Shown here piece by piece: positions 54,148 to 63,716 of a DNA stretch of 64,000 nucleotides. The DNA lies in contig NZ_AVFK01000016.1 of assembly GCF_000936425.1 (NCBI RefSeq), forward strand, positions 62,001-126,000, read 5' to 3'. This DNA is from Skermanella aerolata KACC 11604 (lineage in GTDB: Bacteria; Pseudomonadota; Alphaproteobacteria; Azospirillales; Azospirillaceae). Below the pieces are notes generated by a model. It was not told where the DNA came from. It saw nothing but the letters and a program-made list of their open reading frames with translations, and ran no database searches. Every line of letters starts with the position of its first letter. The stretch's first letter is position 1. A program made the translations under genes and the position numbers.

Positions 54148-54471
54148 TCAGAACGGCAGCTTGAGGCCCGGCGGCAGCTTCATGCCGCCCATCAGCTTCT
54201 GGGTCTCGTCGGCGACGTGCTGCTCGACCTTCAGCTTGGCGTCGTTGAAGGCGGCCATGATCAGGTCTTCGATCACTTCGACGTCCTCGGGATCGACCAC
54301 CGACTTGTCGAGCTTCAGGCGCTTCATCTCGCCCTTGCCGTTGAGCGTGACGTTGACCATTCCGGCTCCGGATTGGCCGGTGACTTCGACCTCGGCCAGC
54401 GCATCCTGCATCTGCTGCATGCGCGTCTGCATTTCCTGGGCCTGCTTCATCATTTGGCCGAGATTTTTCAT
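54148..54471 (-). CDS. ebfC: YbaB/EbfC nucleoid-associated protein
   Basis: This small DNA-binding dimer of 107 residues shapes the nucleoid. It shows [20 protein letters not shown], then the beta part [20 protein letters not shown] and the end [16 protein letters not shown]. It lies three bases after the dnaX stop, in the conserved dnaX-ebfC-recR order. Confidence 0.96.
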   Translation of the reverse strand: MKNLGQMMKQAQEMQTRMQQMQDALAEVEVTGQSGAGMVNVTLNGKGEMKRLKLDKSVVDPEDVEVIEDLIMAAFNDAKLKVEQHVADETQKLMGGMKLPPGLKLPF

Positions 54472-54474
54472 GGC

Positions 54475-56328
54475 TTAGAATTCTCCTATATCGTCCAGGT
54501 CGGACGGGGGTTCCTCGTAGAAATCGGTGTCGTTGGCCTCATCCGCAAGCGTCCCGTCGGATAACGGTTCCGGTTCGGCCACGTCCCGCACCTCTAACTT
54601 GGCATCGGGGAATATGTCGAGCACCGCGCGCACCACGGGGTGCTGCGCTGCTTCCTCCAAGGCCTGGGCCTTGGCGCTGTGGTCCTGCTCGCTCAGCGTC
54701 GGCTCACCGGGGGCACCCGACACCGTCACCATCCAGCGCCGGCCGGTCCATTCCGACAGCAGCTTGCCGACACGGCCGGACAGTTCCGCCTGGGCCTTGT
54801 CTTTCGGCCTGATCTCCAGCCGGCCGGGCTCGATCCGGACGCAATGGACGCTGCTATAGAGCTGCCCGTACAGGGAGCCCTCGCGCATTTCGCCGAACAG
54901 CATCACGACTTCGCGGAATGTCTTGGGGTCGGGCAGCGGCTCGGCGTCCGCATCGGCGGAGGCGCGCTCCGCCATTGCGGTTGGTTGCGGCGCCGGCTCC
55001 ATCCGGGGCGCCGCCGACGAATGGGCGACCGCCAGCGCCGGCCCCGCCATTGCGCGCGATCCGCCGCCATTGCCGTTCTGGCCTGCCGGCGTCCCGCCGC
55101 CGGCGGGAGCGCCGCTGCCCTGAAGCTGGCGGATCAGGTCGGCCGGGTTCGGCAGGTCGGCGGAATAGGCGAGCCGGACGATCACCATCTCGGCGGCGTC
55201 GAACGGCACCGGGGCGCTCTGGACCTCGCCCAATCCCTTCAGCAGGATCTGCCAAGCGCGGGTCAGCGCCGGCATGCCCAGCTTGCCCGCCAGCTCGCCG
55301 CCGCGCACCCGCTCCGTTTCCGGAGTGCCGGGGTCCAGCGCCGTTTCCGGCACGACCTTGAAGCGGGTCAGGAAATGGGTGAAGTCCAGCAGGTCCTGAA
55401 GCACCACGACCGGATCGGCGCCGCTGCGGTGCAGGTCGGACAGAATGTCCAGCGCGTCGCGCGGCTTGCCCGTCATCGCGGCTTCGAACAGATCGACCAC
55501 GCGCGCCCGGTCGGCCAGCCCCAACATGTCGCGGACCTGAAGCGCGTCCAACTTATCCCCGCCCAGCGCCATAGCCTGATCCAGCAGGCTCAGGCCATCG
55601 CGGGCGGAGCCATCGGCGGCCCTGGCGATCAGCGCCATGGCGTCGGGATCGACCGTGACGCCTTCGGCCTCCGCCACCCGGTTGAAGTGCTTCACCAGCG
55701 TCTGGGTATCGATCCGCCGCAGGTCGAAACGCTGGCAGCGCGACAGGACGGTGACCGGAACCTTGCGGATCTCGGTCGTGGCGAAGATGAACTTCACATG
55801 CTCCGGCGGTTCCTCCAGCGTCTTCAACAGGGCATTGAAGGCGTTCTTGGACAGCATGTGGACTTCGTCGATGACGTAGACCTTGTAGCGCGCCGCCACC
55901 GGTCCGTAGCGCACGCCGTCGATGATCTCGCGGATGTCGTCCACGCCGGTATGGCTGGCGGCGTCCATCTCCATCACGTCGACGTGGCGGTCGGCGGTGA
56001 TGCTCTTGCAGTTCTCGCAGACGCCGCAGGGCGTGATCGTCGGTCCGCCGGTGCCGTCGGGACCGGTGCAGTTGAGCGCGCGGGCGATGATCCGGGCGGT
56101 CGTCGTCTTGCCGACGCCGCGCACGCCGGTCAGCATGAAGGCATGCGCCAGACGGCCGGACTTGATAGCATTGGTCAGGGTACGGACCAGCGCTTCCTGG
56201 CCGACCAGTTCGGAGAAGTCGCGGGGGCGGTACTTCCGTGCGAGGACCCGATAGGCCTTGGGGGCACCGGTCGCGGCGGAGGTTTCCGGCGGCGGCGCGC
56301 CGAGGGGGGGAAGCGTCTGATCGGTCAA
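54475..56328 (-). CDS. dnaX: DNA polymerase III subunit gamma/tau
   Basis: This is the clamp-loader ATPase. It has Walker A MLTGVRGVGKTTTARIIARA, zinc-module cysteines CGVCENCKS with an upstream Cys, and Walker B VYVIDEVHMLS. A Pro/Ala-rich linker near residues 400-460 and the alphaproteobacterial C-terminal tau domain follow. The 617-residue length is full. I saw no obvious A-rich slippery heptamer for a gamma frameshift. ATG 56328 begins the dnaX-ebfC-recR unit. Confidence 0.97.
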   Translation of the reverse strand: MTDQTLPPLGAPPPETSAATGAPKAYRVLARKYRPRDFSELVGQEALVRTLTNAIKSGRLAHAFMLTGVRGVGKTTTARIIARALNCTGPDGTGGPTITPCGVCENCKSITADRHVDVMEMDAASHTGVDDIREIIDGVRYGPVAARYKVYVIDEVHMLSKNAFNALLKTLEEPPEHVKFIFATTEIRKVPVTVLSRCQRFDLRRIDTQTLVKHFNRVAEAEGVTVDPDAMALIARAADGSARDGLSLLDQAMALGGDKLDALQVRDMLGLADRARVVDLFEAAMTGKPRDALDILSDLHRSGADPVVVLQDLLDFTHFLTRFKVVPETALDPGTPETERVRGGELAGKLGMPALTRAWQILLKGLGEVQSAPVPFDAAEMVIVRLAYSADLPNPADLIRQLQGSGAPAGGGTPAGQNGNGGGSRAMAGPALAVAHSSAAPRMEPAPQPTAMAERASADADAEPLPDPKTFREVVMLFGEMREGSLYGQLYSSVHCVRIEPGRLEIRPKDKAQAELSGRVGKLLSEWTGRRWMVTVSGAPGEPTLSEQDHSAKAQALEEAAQHPVVRAVLDIFPDAKLEVRDVAEPEPLSDGTLADEANDTDFYEEPPSDLDDIGEF

Positions 56329-56438
56329 AACGAAACTCTGGCGTCGGGCAACGGCGTTGCCGCCAGTCTAGTCCCCGATGAACGCATGTCGAAGCGGAAA
56401 GACATGTCGGACGTAAACTGTCGGGGAAAGATTGAGGT

Positions 56439-56535
56439 GGGAGGCTGGACAAACGACCCGAGCCGAAACTCGTTGCGGCTGCTTCCTTCCGGACCTGACC
56501 GGGTTGGCGAGGGACTCGTCCGCCGCCAACCTCCC
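56439..56535 (-). ncRNA. ffs: signal recognition particle RNA, small bacterial type
   Basis: On the minus strand the conserved GGTCAGGTCCGGAAGGAAGC and following AGCC form the SRP54-binding asymmetric loop and tetraloop region. The ends GGGAGGTTGG and CCAGCCTCCC pair to close the hairpin. The 97-base length fits 4.5S-type RNA. It lies just upstream of dnaX, a common place in proteobacteria. Confidence 0.95.
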
Positions 56536-56541
56536 AACGCC

Positions 56542-56570
56542 TATATGGCGCGCGGCGAACCGGGGAGCAA
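56542..56570 (-). promoter_or_regulatory. promoter of the SRP RNA gene
   Basis: Read on the minus strand, TTGCTC (56570-56565) and CATATA (56547-56542) are spaced 17 bp and would start transcription at about the first bases of the SRP RNA. The placement matches a sigma-70 promoter. Confidence 0.7.
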
Positions 56571-56655
56571 GAGGAAACGCGCGTCGGCCGCCCATGCGCA
56601 AAAACCCGGATGATCGTACTTTCCAGAAGCTTCGACCTGTGCCACCTATAATCCC

Positions 56656-57561
56656 ATGCCAAACAAACCCAATTTCTACGCCGGCGGCATGCTCGATCGG
56701 GTATCGGCGCTGCGCAAGGACCAGAGCTGGATCGACGCCCGGCGGGCGGCGGCCGAGACCAGGATCGTGCCGGTATGGCGCGCCCAGAACTTCATGTTCG
56801 GGGACCTGGAAGCACCCAGGGCCGGCTTGCTCACGGCAGCCGATCTGCCGGACGGGGCGGAGTATTTCCTGCTCGGCCTCAACGGCGAGACCGCCTATTT
56901 CGCGGTCGACCTGTCCGACCTGGAAGACCCCGCCACCCATCCGAGCTTTGCCGGACGCGGCAGCTTCGCCGATCTGCGGAGCTTCGGGTCGCTGCTGGGG
57001 CACGACGAGGGCAACATACTTGCCTACGCGCGTGGCCTGACATGGTGGCACTCCCGCCATCGCTTCTGCGGCGTCTGCGGCCACCTGACCGTCAGCGCCG
57101 AAGCGGGCCACGTCCGCCGCTGCACCAATCCGGACTGTGCTACGTCGCATTTCCCCCGCACCGACCCCGCCGTGATCATGCTGGTGCATGACGGCGACCG
57201 CTGCCTGCTGGGGCGTCAGCCGCGCTTTCCGCCGGGGATGTACTCGACCCTGGCCGGCTTCGTCGAACCGGGCGAAAGCCTGGAAGGCGCCGTCGCGCGC
57301 GAGGTCTTCGAGGAATCCAACATCCGGGTAGGGGAGGTGACCTACCATTCCTCCCAGCCGTGGCCGTTCCCGTCGTCGCTGATGCTGGGCTTCCACGCCG
57401 TGGCGACGACTACCGACATCCGCACCGAGCAGGACGAGTTGGAAGACGCCCAATGGTTCACCCGCTCCCAGATCCTGGGCTGGGAGGAGGGCGGACCCTA
57501 CCGCCTGCCGAGAGCCGACTCGATCTCCCGCCGCCTGATCGAGGACTGGCTTCACGGCTGA
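56656..57561 (+). CDS. nudC: NAD+ diphosphatase / NADH pyrophosphatase
   Basis: This Nudix hydrolase cuts NADH (and NAD caps on RNA) to NMNH and AMP. The order is an N-terminal domain, a zinc ribbon (CGVCGHL then CTNPDC), the Nudix box GFVEPGESLEGAVAREVFEE followed by S, and the NudC-type SQPWPFPSSLMLGFHA. The 301-residue length is normal. The ATG has no ribosome site; a TATAAT at 56647-56652 lies just before it, so the mRNA may be nearly leaderless. Confidence 0.95.
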   Translation: MPNKPNFYAGGMLDRVSALRKDQSWIDARRAAAETRIVPVWRAQNFMFGDLEAPRAGLLTAADLPDGAEYFLLGLNGETAYFAVDLSDLEDPATHPSFAGRGSFADLRSFGSLLGHDEGNILAYARGLTWWHSRHRFCGVCGHLTVSAEAGHVRRCTNPDCATSHFPRTDPAVIMLVHDGDRCLLGRQPRFPPGMYSTLAGFVEPGESLEGAVAREVFEESNIRVGEVTYHSSQPWPFPSSLMLGFHAVATTTDIRTEQDELEDAQWFTRSQILGWEEGGPYRLPRADSISRRLIEDWLHG

Positions 57562-57575
57562 GGCAGCACACGCTG

Positions 57576-57661
57576 TTCGTAGGTCGCGCTAAAGCGAAGC
57601 GGCAGCCGACATAAACGCGCCTGCTTGTCGGCTGCCGCTTCGCTTCAGCGCGACCTACGAA
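57576..57661. repeat. second inverted REP-like pair
   Basis: Arms of 36 bases (57576-57611 and 57626-57661) are inverted copies with one mismatch, around 14 bases. Each starts GTAGGTCGCGCT and ends AGCCGAC, so it is a GTAG-headed REP-like unit different in sequence from the pair at 30950. Here the GTAGs face outward. It lies between the convergent nudC and pheA genes and may also terminate both. Confidence 0.75.
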
Positions 57662-57682
57662 ATTACGGCTTACGAACCGGTC

Positions 57683-58552
57683 TCAGTCGTCGCCGATCGC
57701 CTGGTTCTGCTGCTCCAGCCGGAACGGGTTGGCCGGATAGACGCCCAGGATCTTCACCTCGCGGGCGAAGAACTCCAGTTCCTCCAGCGCCAGCCGCAGG
57801 GGCCGCTCTTCCGGGTGGCCCTCGACGTCGACGTAGAACTGCGCCGCCGTGAAGCGGCCGTCCACCATGTAGCTTTCCAGCTTGGTCAGGTTGATGCCGT
57901 TGGTGGCGAAGCCGCCCATCGCCTTGTAGAGCGCCGCCGGCACGCTGCGGACCCGGAAGACGAAGGTGGTCACCACGGGCCCGGAATGCGGCGCCGGCTG
58001 CATCGGCTCCCGCGCCATCACCAGGAAGCGGGTGGTGTTGTGCTGGGCGTCCTCGATCGACGGCTTCAAGGTCTCCAGGCCGTAGATCCGGCCGGCGAGT
58101 TCCGACGCGATCGCCGCTTCGGTGATGTCGCCGCGCTCGGCGATCTCCTTCGCCGCACCCGCCGTATCGGCATGCGGGATCTCCCGCAGGCCCAGTGCGC
58201 GCGTCACCTTGCGGCATTGGGACAGCGCCTGAATATGGCTGCGCACTACCTTGATGGTATCGAGCGTGGCGCCCGGAGGCGCCAGCAACTGATGGTTCAC
58301 CCGCTGGTAATGTTCGCCGATGATGTGCAGGCCGCCCTGCGGCAGCAGATAATGGTTGTCGGCGACGCGCCCGGCGACCGAGTTTTCCACCGGGATCATA
58401 CCGTACTCGGCTGTTCCCTCATGCACGGCGGCGAACACGTCCTCGAAGGTCGCGCATGGCATGGTCTGCCGCTCCGGAAAAACGTTGCGGCAGGACAGGT
58501 CGGAATAGGCGCCAAGGGAACCCTGGAAGGCGATCGCGGTGGATTTGGACAT
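57683..58552 (-). CDS. pheA: prephenate dehydratase
   Basis: It converts prephenate to phenylpyruvate in phenylalanine synthesis. It is monofunctional, with no chorismate mutase domain. The dehydratase part has FQGSLGAYSD, MIPVENSVAGRVADNHYLL and the catalytic NTTRFLVMAR. A C-terminal ACT domain (FATNGINLTKLESYMVDGRF) gives phenylalanine control. The 289-residue length is normal. It follows kdsB on the same strand. Confidence 0.96.
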   Translation of the reverse strand: MSKSTAIAFQGSLGAYSDLSCRNVFPERQTMPCATFEDVFAAVHEGTAEYGMIPVENSVAGRVADNHYLLPQGGLHIIGEHYQRVNHQLLAPPGATLDTIKVVRSHIQALSQCRKVTRALGLREIPHADTAGAAKEIAERGDITEAAIASELAGRIYGLETLKPSIEDAQHNTTRFLVMAREPMQPAPHSGPVVTTFVFRVRSVPAALYKAMGGFATNGINLTKLESYMVDGRFTAAQFYVDVEGHPEERPLRLALEELEFFAREVKILGVYPANPFRLEQQNQAIGDD

Positions 58553-58593
58553 GACCGGGGTGTTTGCTCGATTGAAAGGGACTGAAAACTGGC

Positions 58594-59349
58594 TCAGCGG
58601 CCGAGCAGGACTCGGGCGCGGGCCAGATCGGCGGGAGTATCGACACCCAGCGGAACCGCGTCAACGACGGCCACGTCGATTCGCATGCCTGCGGCGAGTG
58701 CCCGCAGCTGCTCCAGTCTCTCCTGCTGCTCCAGATGCGACGGCGGCAGCGACACGAAGCGGGCCAGCGCCGGCGTCCGGTAGGCGTAGAGGCCGATGTG
58801 GTGCAGCAGCGGCGCCTCGCCGGTAGGAGCCGTCGCACGGGTGAAGTACAGCGCGCGGCCGGTTGCGGCACCCGGCGCCCGTTCGACCACCGCCTTGACG
58901 ACGTTGGGATTGCCGCGCTCGCTGGCATCGGTGATCTCGACCGCCAGGGTGCCGATATCGACCCCCTCGGTCTCCAGCAACTCGTAGGCGGCGCGGATCG
59001 TCTCCGGCGCAATGGTGGGAAGGTCGCCCTGGACGTTCACGACGGCATCGTGCTTGCCTTCGGGATCCACGGTCCGAAGCGCCTCGTAGATTCGGTCGGA
59101 GCCGGAGGGGTGGTCGGGTCTCGTCAGGACAGCCTGACCGCCGGCCTTGGTGACGGCGTCGGCGATCTCGGGTTCGGCGCAGGCGACCACGACGGGACCG
59201 ATCCCCGCCTCGATCCCCCGGCGCCAGACATGGACGATCATCGGTTCGCCGTGAATATCGGCAAGCGGCTTGCCCGGCAGCCGGGTCGAAGCGAGACGCG
59301 CAGGTATGACGATTATCGGGTTTCTTGGCATGGTGGCCATCTGCGACAT
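58594..59349 (-). CDS. kdsB: 3-deoxy-manno-octulosonate cytidylyltransferase
   Basis: It activates Kdo as CMP-Kdo for lipopolysaccharide core. It shows [54 protein letters not shown] and [17 protein letters not shown]. The 251-residue length is normal. It lies 41 bp before pheA; the divergent cytochrome gene is 176 bp away. Its presence shows a Gram-negative LPS-bearing cell. Confidence 0.96.
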   Translation of the reverse strand: MSQMATMPRNPIIVIPARLASTRLPGKPLADIHGEPMIVHVWRRGIEAGIGPVVVACAEPEIADAVTKAGGQAVLTRPDHPSGSDRIYEALRTVDPEGKHDAVVNVQGDLPTIAPETIRAAYELLETEGVDIGTLAVEITDASERGNPNVVKAVVERAPGAATGRALYFTRATAPTGEAPLLHHIGLYAYRTPALARFVSLPPSHLEQQERLEQLRALAAGMRIDVAVVDAVPLGVDTPADLARARVLLGR

Positions 59350-59525
59350 TTAGGTTATAGGTGTGCGTGCGACATTTCGCCCTGAGGGTCAAGCGGCTAA
59401 AGCGGCTGACCCCTGCGACACAGGGGCCTATGTTGCGGTTAACGAAACAATAAGCCGTTGCGCGTGACAGCCGGCGGTTCGGCCGCTATCGTGCGGTAAT
59501 TACAAGGGAATTGGGGACTCGCGGC

Positions 59526-60065
59526 ATGTCGAGCATGGAATTCAACAAGTTGTCAGGGGCCATCCTGCTGGGCGGCCTCGTTGCTATGATGAGCGGCTTC
59601 ATCTCGGAAGTACTGGTTTCGCCCAAGCATTTGGAGCAGAACGCTTATCAGGTCGATACCAGCGCCATAGCGCCGGCGGCGTCGCCTGCCGGCGGTGAAC
59701 CCGCCGAAATTCCGCCGGTGGCCCCGTTGCTGGCCAGCGCCGACCCGGCGGCCGGCGAGCGGGTGTCAAGAGCTTGCGCGTCCTGCCACTCGTTCGAGAA
59801 GGGCGGCGCCGCCAAGGTCGGGCCGAACCTGTGGGGCGTCATCGGCGGTCCGCACGGTCACCAGGAAGGCTTCGCCTACAGCGATGCCATGAAGAACACC
59901 CCGGGCAACTGGGATTTCGAAGGGCTCAACCACTTCCTGCTGAACCCGAAGTCCTATATCTCCGGCACCAAGATGAACTTCGCCGGCATCAAGAAGGACG
60001 AGGACCGCGCCAACCTGATCGCCTGGCTGAACACGCAGTCCGACAGCCCGCAGCCGCTGCCGTAA
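59526..60065 (+). CDS. membrane-anchored class I cytochrome c
   Basis: This is a CycM/c552-type electron carrier between the bc1 complex and the terminal oxidase. An uncleaved N-terminal helix (LSGAILLGGLVAMMSGFISE) is followed by a Pro/Ala-rich tether and a heme domain with CASCHS. VGPNLWGVIGG and the axial Met in GTKMNFAG complete the fold. ATG 59526 is chosen with GGGGAC upstream; 59535 is possible. Confidence 0.92.
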   Translation: MSSMEFNKLSGAILLGGLVAMMSGFISEVLVSPKHLEQNAYQVDTSAIAPAASPAGGEPAEIPPVAPLLASADPAAGERVSRACASCHSFEKGGAAKVGPNLWGVIGGPHGHQEGFAYSDAMKNTPGNWDFEGLNHFLLNPKSYISGTKMNFAGIKKDEDRANLIAWLNTQSDSPQPLP

Positions 60066-60158
60066 CTGCCGGACGACGCCGCTGTTGTAATCCGGCTGGC
60101 GGGATGGGAAGAGCCCCGCTAGGATGCCTTTCCCTCCTGCCGGCCTGGATTTGCGATA

Positions 60159-60995
60159 ATGACGGCGTCAAGCCCTTCGACCGAACCGCCCGTGGCCTTG
60201 CCGGACCCTATCGTCTTGCCTGATGGCGTAGCGGATCTGGCCGTGCGGTTGGCCGACGCCGCCGGTTCGGTGATCCGGCGCTATTACCGCACGCCCTTCG
60301 CGGTGGACGACAAGCCCGACAGCTCGCCGGTCACGATCGCGGACCGGGAAGCCGAGGCTGCGATCCGCGCCATCCTGGCCGCCGAGCGTCCCGGCGACGG
60401 CATCGTCGGCGAGGAGCACGGCACGACCAACGGCGATGCCGACTGGCTGTGGGTGATCGACCCGATCGACGGCACCAAGTCCTTCATCACCGGCCGCCCG
60501 ACCTTCGGGACGCTGGTGGCCCTGCTGTACCGGGGCCGTCCCGTACTCGGCGTGATCGACCAGCCGATCACCGGCGACCGCTGGGTTGGGGCCGTCGGGC
60601 AACCGACCACCCTCAACGGCAAGCCGGCCCGCGTCCGGGCCTGCCCGTCGCTCGGCCGTGCGACGCTCAACACGACCTCTCCCGATCTGTTCGGACCCGA
60701 CGACTACACGGCGTTCCGTCGAGTCGCGACGGCCGTCAAGCTACCCATGTATGGCGGCGACTGCTACGCCTACGGTTTGCTGGCGGCGGGCTTCGTCGAT
60801 CTGGTGATCGAGGCCGGCCTGAAACTTTACGACTATGCGGCTCTGGTCCCGGTGGTCGAAGGAGCGGGTGGCGTCATGACGGACTGGAGCGGAGCACCGC
60901 TCGGCAGGGGGTCCGACGGGCGGGTGGTCGCCGCCGGTGACGCCGCCGCCCATGCCGAGGCGCTCGCCCGTCTGGGTGAGGCTCCATTAGGTTGA
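60159..60995 (+). CDS. hisN: histidinol-phosphatase, inositol-monophosphatase type
   Basis: It removes phosphate from histidinol phosphate in histidine synthesis. The metal-site motifs GEEHG, DPIDGTKSFITGRPTFGTLV and GGDCYAYGLLAAGFVDLVIE match the HisN branch of the inositol monophosphatase family. The 278-residue length is normal. No other his genes are near, as usual for HisN. ATG 60159 lacks a clear ribosome site. Confidence 0.88.
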   Translation: MTASSPSTEPPVALPDPIVLPDGVADLAVRLADAAGSVIRRYYRTPFAVDDKPDSSPVTIADREAEAAIRAILAAERPGDGIVGEEHGTTNGDADWLWVIDPIDGTKSFITGRPTFGTLVALLYRGRPVLGVIDQPITGDRWVGAVGQPTTLNGKPARVRACPSLGRATLNTTSPDLFGPDDYTAFRRVATAVKLPMYGGDCYAYGLLAAGFVDLVIEAGLKLYDYAALVPVVEGAGGVMTDWSGAPLGRGSDGRVVAAGDAAAHAEALARLGEAPLG

Positions 60996-61126
60996 TAGCC
61001 TCATTTTCGTATCTCTTTCCTTGCCCTTTTCGTGTCGCCATCTGGTAAGACTCGATTCCGTGCAGTCGCCCGATGCGGCGGCACCGCTCCCTCGAACTCG
61101 CGCTTTAAGACCAGGGAATGTTCGCC

Positions 61127-61771
61127 ATGCTGATCCCTAAACCAGCCAAGTCAGCCTACGAGAACGCAGATACTGACATCCGGGAAATGCTCGACCGGAT
61201 GATCGCGGAATTGAAGGCCACGCCCTCTTGGGAACAGCGCAGCACCCAGTTCCTTGAAATCATCGATGCTCTCGAACTGGCGTTCGAAGGCGATGAGGAG
61301 GATCTGGACGACGACTTCATCGACGACGAGGATGAGGACGACGAATATGTCGGCGACGAGGACGACGATCTCGACGACGACGAGAGCGACGAAGAAGGCG
61401 GGGAGCGCGCTGTTTCCGGCGAAAAGGTCAATGGCTGGCACGGTGGCGGCGGAGTCGTTGCTCCCGCCGACGACGAGGTCGAGGAGGTCGAGATCGTGGA
61501 GGACTTCGCCGAGGTCCTGCCGTTCTATGTCGGCGCCGTCCTGGAGCAACTGGGGGAGACGAAGCTGGAACGTCCCGAGCAGGCCGCCTTCTATCTGCTG
61601 TCCTGCCATCCCGAGCATACCGAGGCCGCCCAGTCGTGGCTTCAGCAGGGCACCAACCTGAAGCGCTTCCAGAAGTTCGTCGACGATACTCCCGATTATG
61701 AAGCCATCCTCGAGATGATGGACGAGCATTACGACGAGGATGACGACGACATCGATGACGACGAAGACTGA
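61127..61771 (+). CDS. highly acidic protein, unknown function
   Basis: I do not recognise a family. The 214-residue product has two very acidic tracts, about residues 54-90 (EEDLDDDFIDDEDEDDE and on) and the C-terminus (YDEDDDDIDDDED). They flank a folded helical core (FAEVLPFYVGAVLEQLGET, FYLLSCHPEHTEAAQ). ATG 61127 has AGGGA at good spacing; ATG 61118 overlaps that site. It lies between hisN and the solute-binding protein genes. Confidence 0.75.
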   Translation: MLIPKPAKSAYENADTDIREMLDRMIAELKATPSWEQRSTQFLEIIDALELAFEGDEEDLDDDFIDDEDEDDEYVGDEDDDLDDDESDEEGGERAVSGEKVNGWHGGGGVVAPADDEVEEVEIVEDFAEVLPFYVGAVLEQLGETKLERPEQAAFYLLSCHPEHTEAAQSWLQQGTNLKRFQKFVDDTPDYEAILEMMDEHYDEDDDDIDDDED

Positions 61772-61798
61772 AACCCGTCCGTAGCCGGTAGCGTCCTG

Positions 61799-63616
61799 AT
61801 GAAATTTGCCTCCGCCATCGCGGCGTTCCTCATCCTCCTCGCGCCTGTAGCCCGGGCGGAGGAGAGTATCACCCGAACCCACGCGCTGGCGGAGTTCACG
61901 ACGCCGAAATACGCCGAGGGTTTTCCGCGTTTCGACTACGTGAACCCCGATGCCCCCAAGGGCGGCGGCGTCGTCACGGCGGAGCCGGGCAGTTTCGACA
62001 GCCTCAACTCGATCATCCTGCGCGGGCAGGTGCCGCGCAGCATCGGCTTGATCTCCGACTCGCTGTTCGTCTCCTCGGGCGACGAGCTGGAAGTGGTCTA
62101 CGGCCTGATCGCCGAAACCGCCGAGTACCCCGAGGACAAGAGCTGGGTCGTCTTCAACCTGCGTCCCGAAGCGAAGTTTCACGACGGCCACCCGGTCACG
62201 GCCGCCGACTTCGTGTTCGGCTGGAACGCGATCGAGCAGCACGGCCGTCCCTTCCTCAAGAGCTTCCTTGAGGATGTCGAGAAGGTCGAGGCGCTGGAAG
62301 AGCACCGCCTGAAGGTCAGCTTCAAGACCAGGGGCGAGATGAAGCCGCTGATCCGGGCCGCCAGCATCTTGTCGCCGGAGCCTGAACACTGGTGGACCGC
62401 CGACGGCCGGGACATCGGCAAGACGACGCTGGAGCCGCCGCTGACCAGTGGTCCCTACAGGGTCAAGGCGGTCGATCCCGGCCGTTCGATCACCTACGAG
62501 CGGGTGGCCGACTACTGGGGGGCGGACTTGGCCGTCAATATCGGCCAGAACAACTTCGACACCGTGCGGACCGACTTCTACCGCGACGACGACGTGATGT
62601 TCGAAGCGTTCAAGGGGGGAGCCTACGACTTCCGCCAGGAGAACAGGGCGCAGCGCTGGACGTCGGGCTACGACATTCCCCAGATCAAGGACGGCAGGAT
62701 CGAGAAGCGGGCGATCGCCAACGAGCGGCCGTTCGGCGCGCAGGGCATCCGCTTCAACATGCGCCGGCCCCAGTTCAGCGATCCCAAGGTGCGGCTGGCA
62801 CTGGCGTATCTGTACGATTTCGAGTGGCTCCAGAAGAACATCCTGTACGGCCAGTATCGCCGGGTGAAGAGCAACTTCCCTAACAGCGAGTTCGGGGCCA
62901 GCGGCCCGCCGACCCCGGCGGAACTGGAGATCCTGGAGAAGTACCGGGGCCGCGTGCCGGACGAAGTCTTCACGACCGCCTATGAGCCGCCCAGCACCGA
63001 CGGTTCCGGCAACAACCGCGACAATGTCCGCAAGGCCATGGCGCTGTTCCGTCAGGCCGGCTACGAGACCCGCGACAACAAGCTGGTGAACGCGAAGACC
63101 GGGCAGCAGATGCGGATCGAGTTCCTGGACGACAACCAGTCGATGGTCCGTGTCATGCAGCCCTATGTCACCGGACTTCAGCGCGTCGGCATCGACGCCA
63201 ATATCCGGATCGTGGACAGCGCCCAGCATCAGGCGCGCACCGACGATTTCGACTTCGATGCCGTGATGGTGTTCTTCAACTTCTTCCCGCCGCCCGGCAC
63301 CGAGCAGCGCAGCTATTTCGGCTCCGCCGCGGCCGACGTGAAGGGTTCGGCCAATTATGCGGGTATCAAGGACCCCGTCGTCGATGCCCTGATCGAGGAA
63401 GTCATCGCGGCCAGGGACTACGACAAGCTCCAGGCGACCTCGCGGGCGCTCGACCGGGTGCTGCTGTGGCAGCACGCCATGATCCCGCAATGGTACAACG
63501 ACCAGACCTGGATCGCGTACTGGACCAAGTTCGGCTGGCCGGACCGGAAGCCCCGCTTCGACACCGGCTTCCCGTCCACGTGGTGGTCGAAGGAGGAGAA
63601 GGCGGCCAGCCGTTGA
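61799..63616 (+). CDS. YejA-like family 5 solute-binding protein
   Basis: This is the periplasmic binding subunit of a peptide/microcin-type ABC importer. A signal peptide (MKFASAIAAFLILLAPVARA) is followed by about 585 residues with YVNPDAPKGGGVVTAEPGSF, LRPEAKFHDGHPVTAADFVF and MRRPQFSDPKVRLALAYLYD. The length and the NPDAPKGG start are YejA-like. A second copy follows 100 bp downstream. The permease and ATPase genes probably lie beyond the window. Confidence 0.93.
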   Translation: MKFASAIAAFLILLAPVARAEESITRTHALAEFTTPKYAEGFPRFDYVNPDAPKGGGVVTAEPGSFDSLNSIILRGQVPRSIGLISDSLFVSSGDELEVVYGLIAETAEYPEDKSWVVFNLRPEAKFHDGHPVTAADFVFGWNAIEQHGRPFLKSFLEDVEKVEALEEHRLKVSFKTRGEMKPLIRAASILSPEPEHWWTADGRDIGKTTLEPPLTSGPYRVKAVDPGRSITYERVADYWGADLAVNIGQNNFDTVRTDFYRDDDVMFEAFKGGAYDFRQENRAQRWTSGYDIPQIKDGRIEKRAIANERPFGAQGIRFNMRRPQFSDPKVRLALAYLYDFEWLQKNILYGQYRRVKSNFPNSEFGASGPPTPAELEILEKYRGRVPDEVFTTAYEPPSTDGSGNNRDNVRKAMALFRQAGYETRDNKLVNAKTGQQMRIEFLDDNQSMVRVMQPYVTGLQRVGIDANIRIVDSAQHQARTDDFDFDAVMVFFNFFPPPGTEQRSYFGSAAADVKGSANYAGIKDPVVDALIEEVIAARDYDKLQATSRALDRVLLWQHAMIPQWYNDQTWIAYWTKFGWPDRKPRFDTGFPSTWWSKEEKAASR

Positions 63617-63716
63617 GCCGGATCGGTCTTTTGGCCTTGATTTAAACGGATTCGGCTGCCAACGCTGAACTCCCGACACCATGTATCGGGAAGACCGCAT
63701 GAGGGATGAGAGCCGG

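Noticed and set aside
56430-56540. SRP RNA on the plus strand
   Set aside because: The conserved GGTCAGGTCCGGAAGGAAGC appears only when the minus strand is read.
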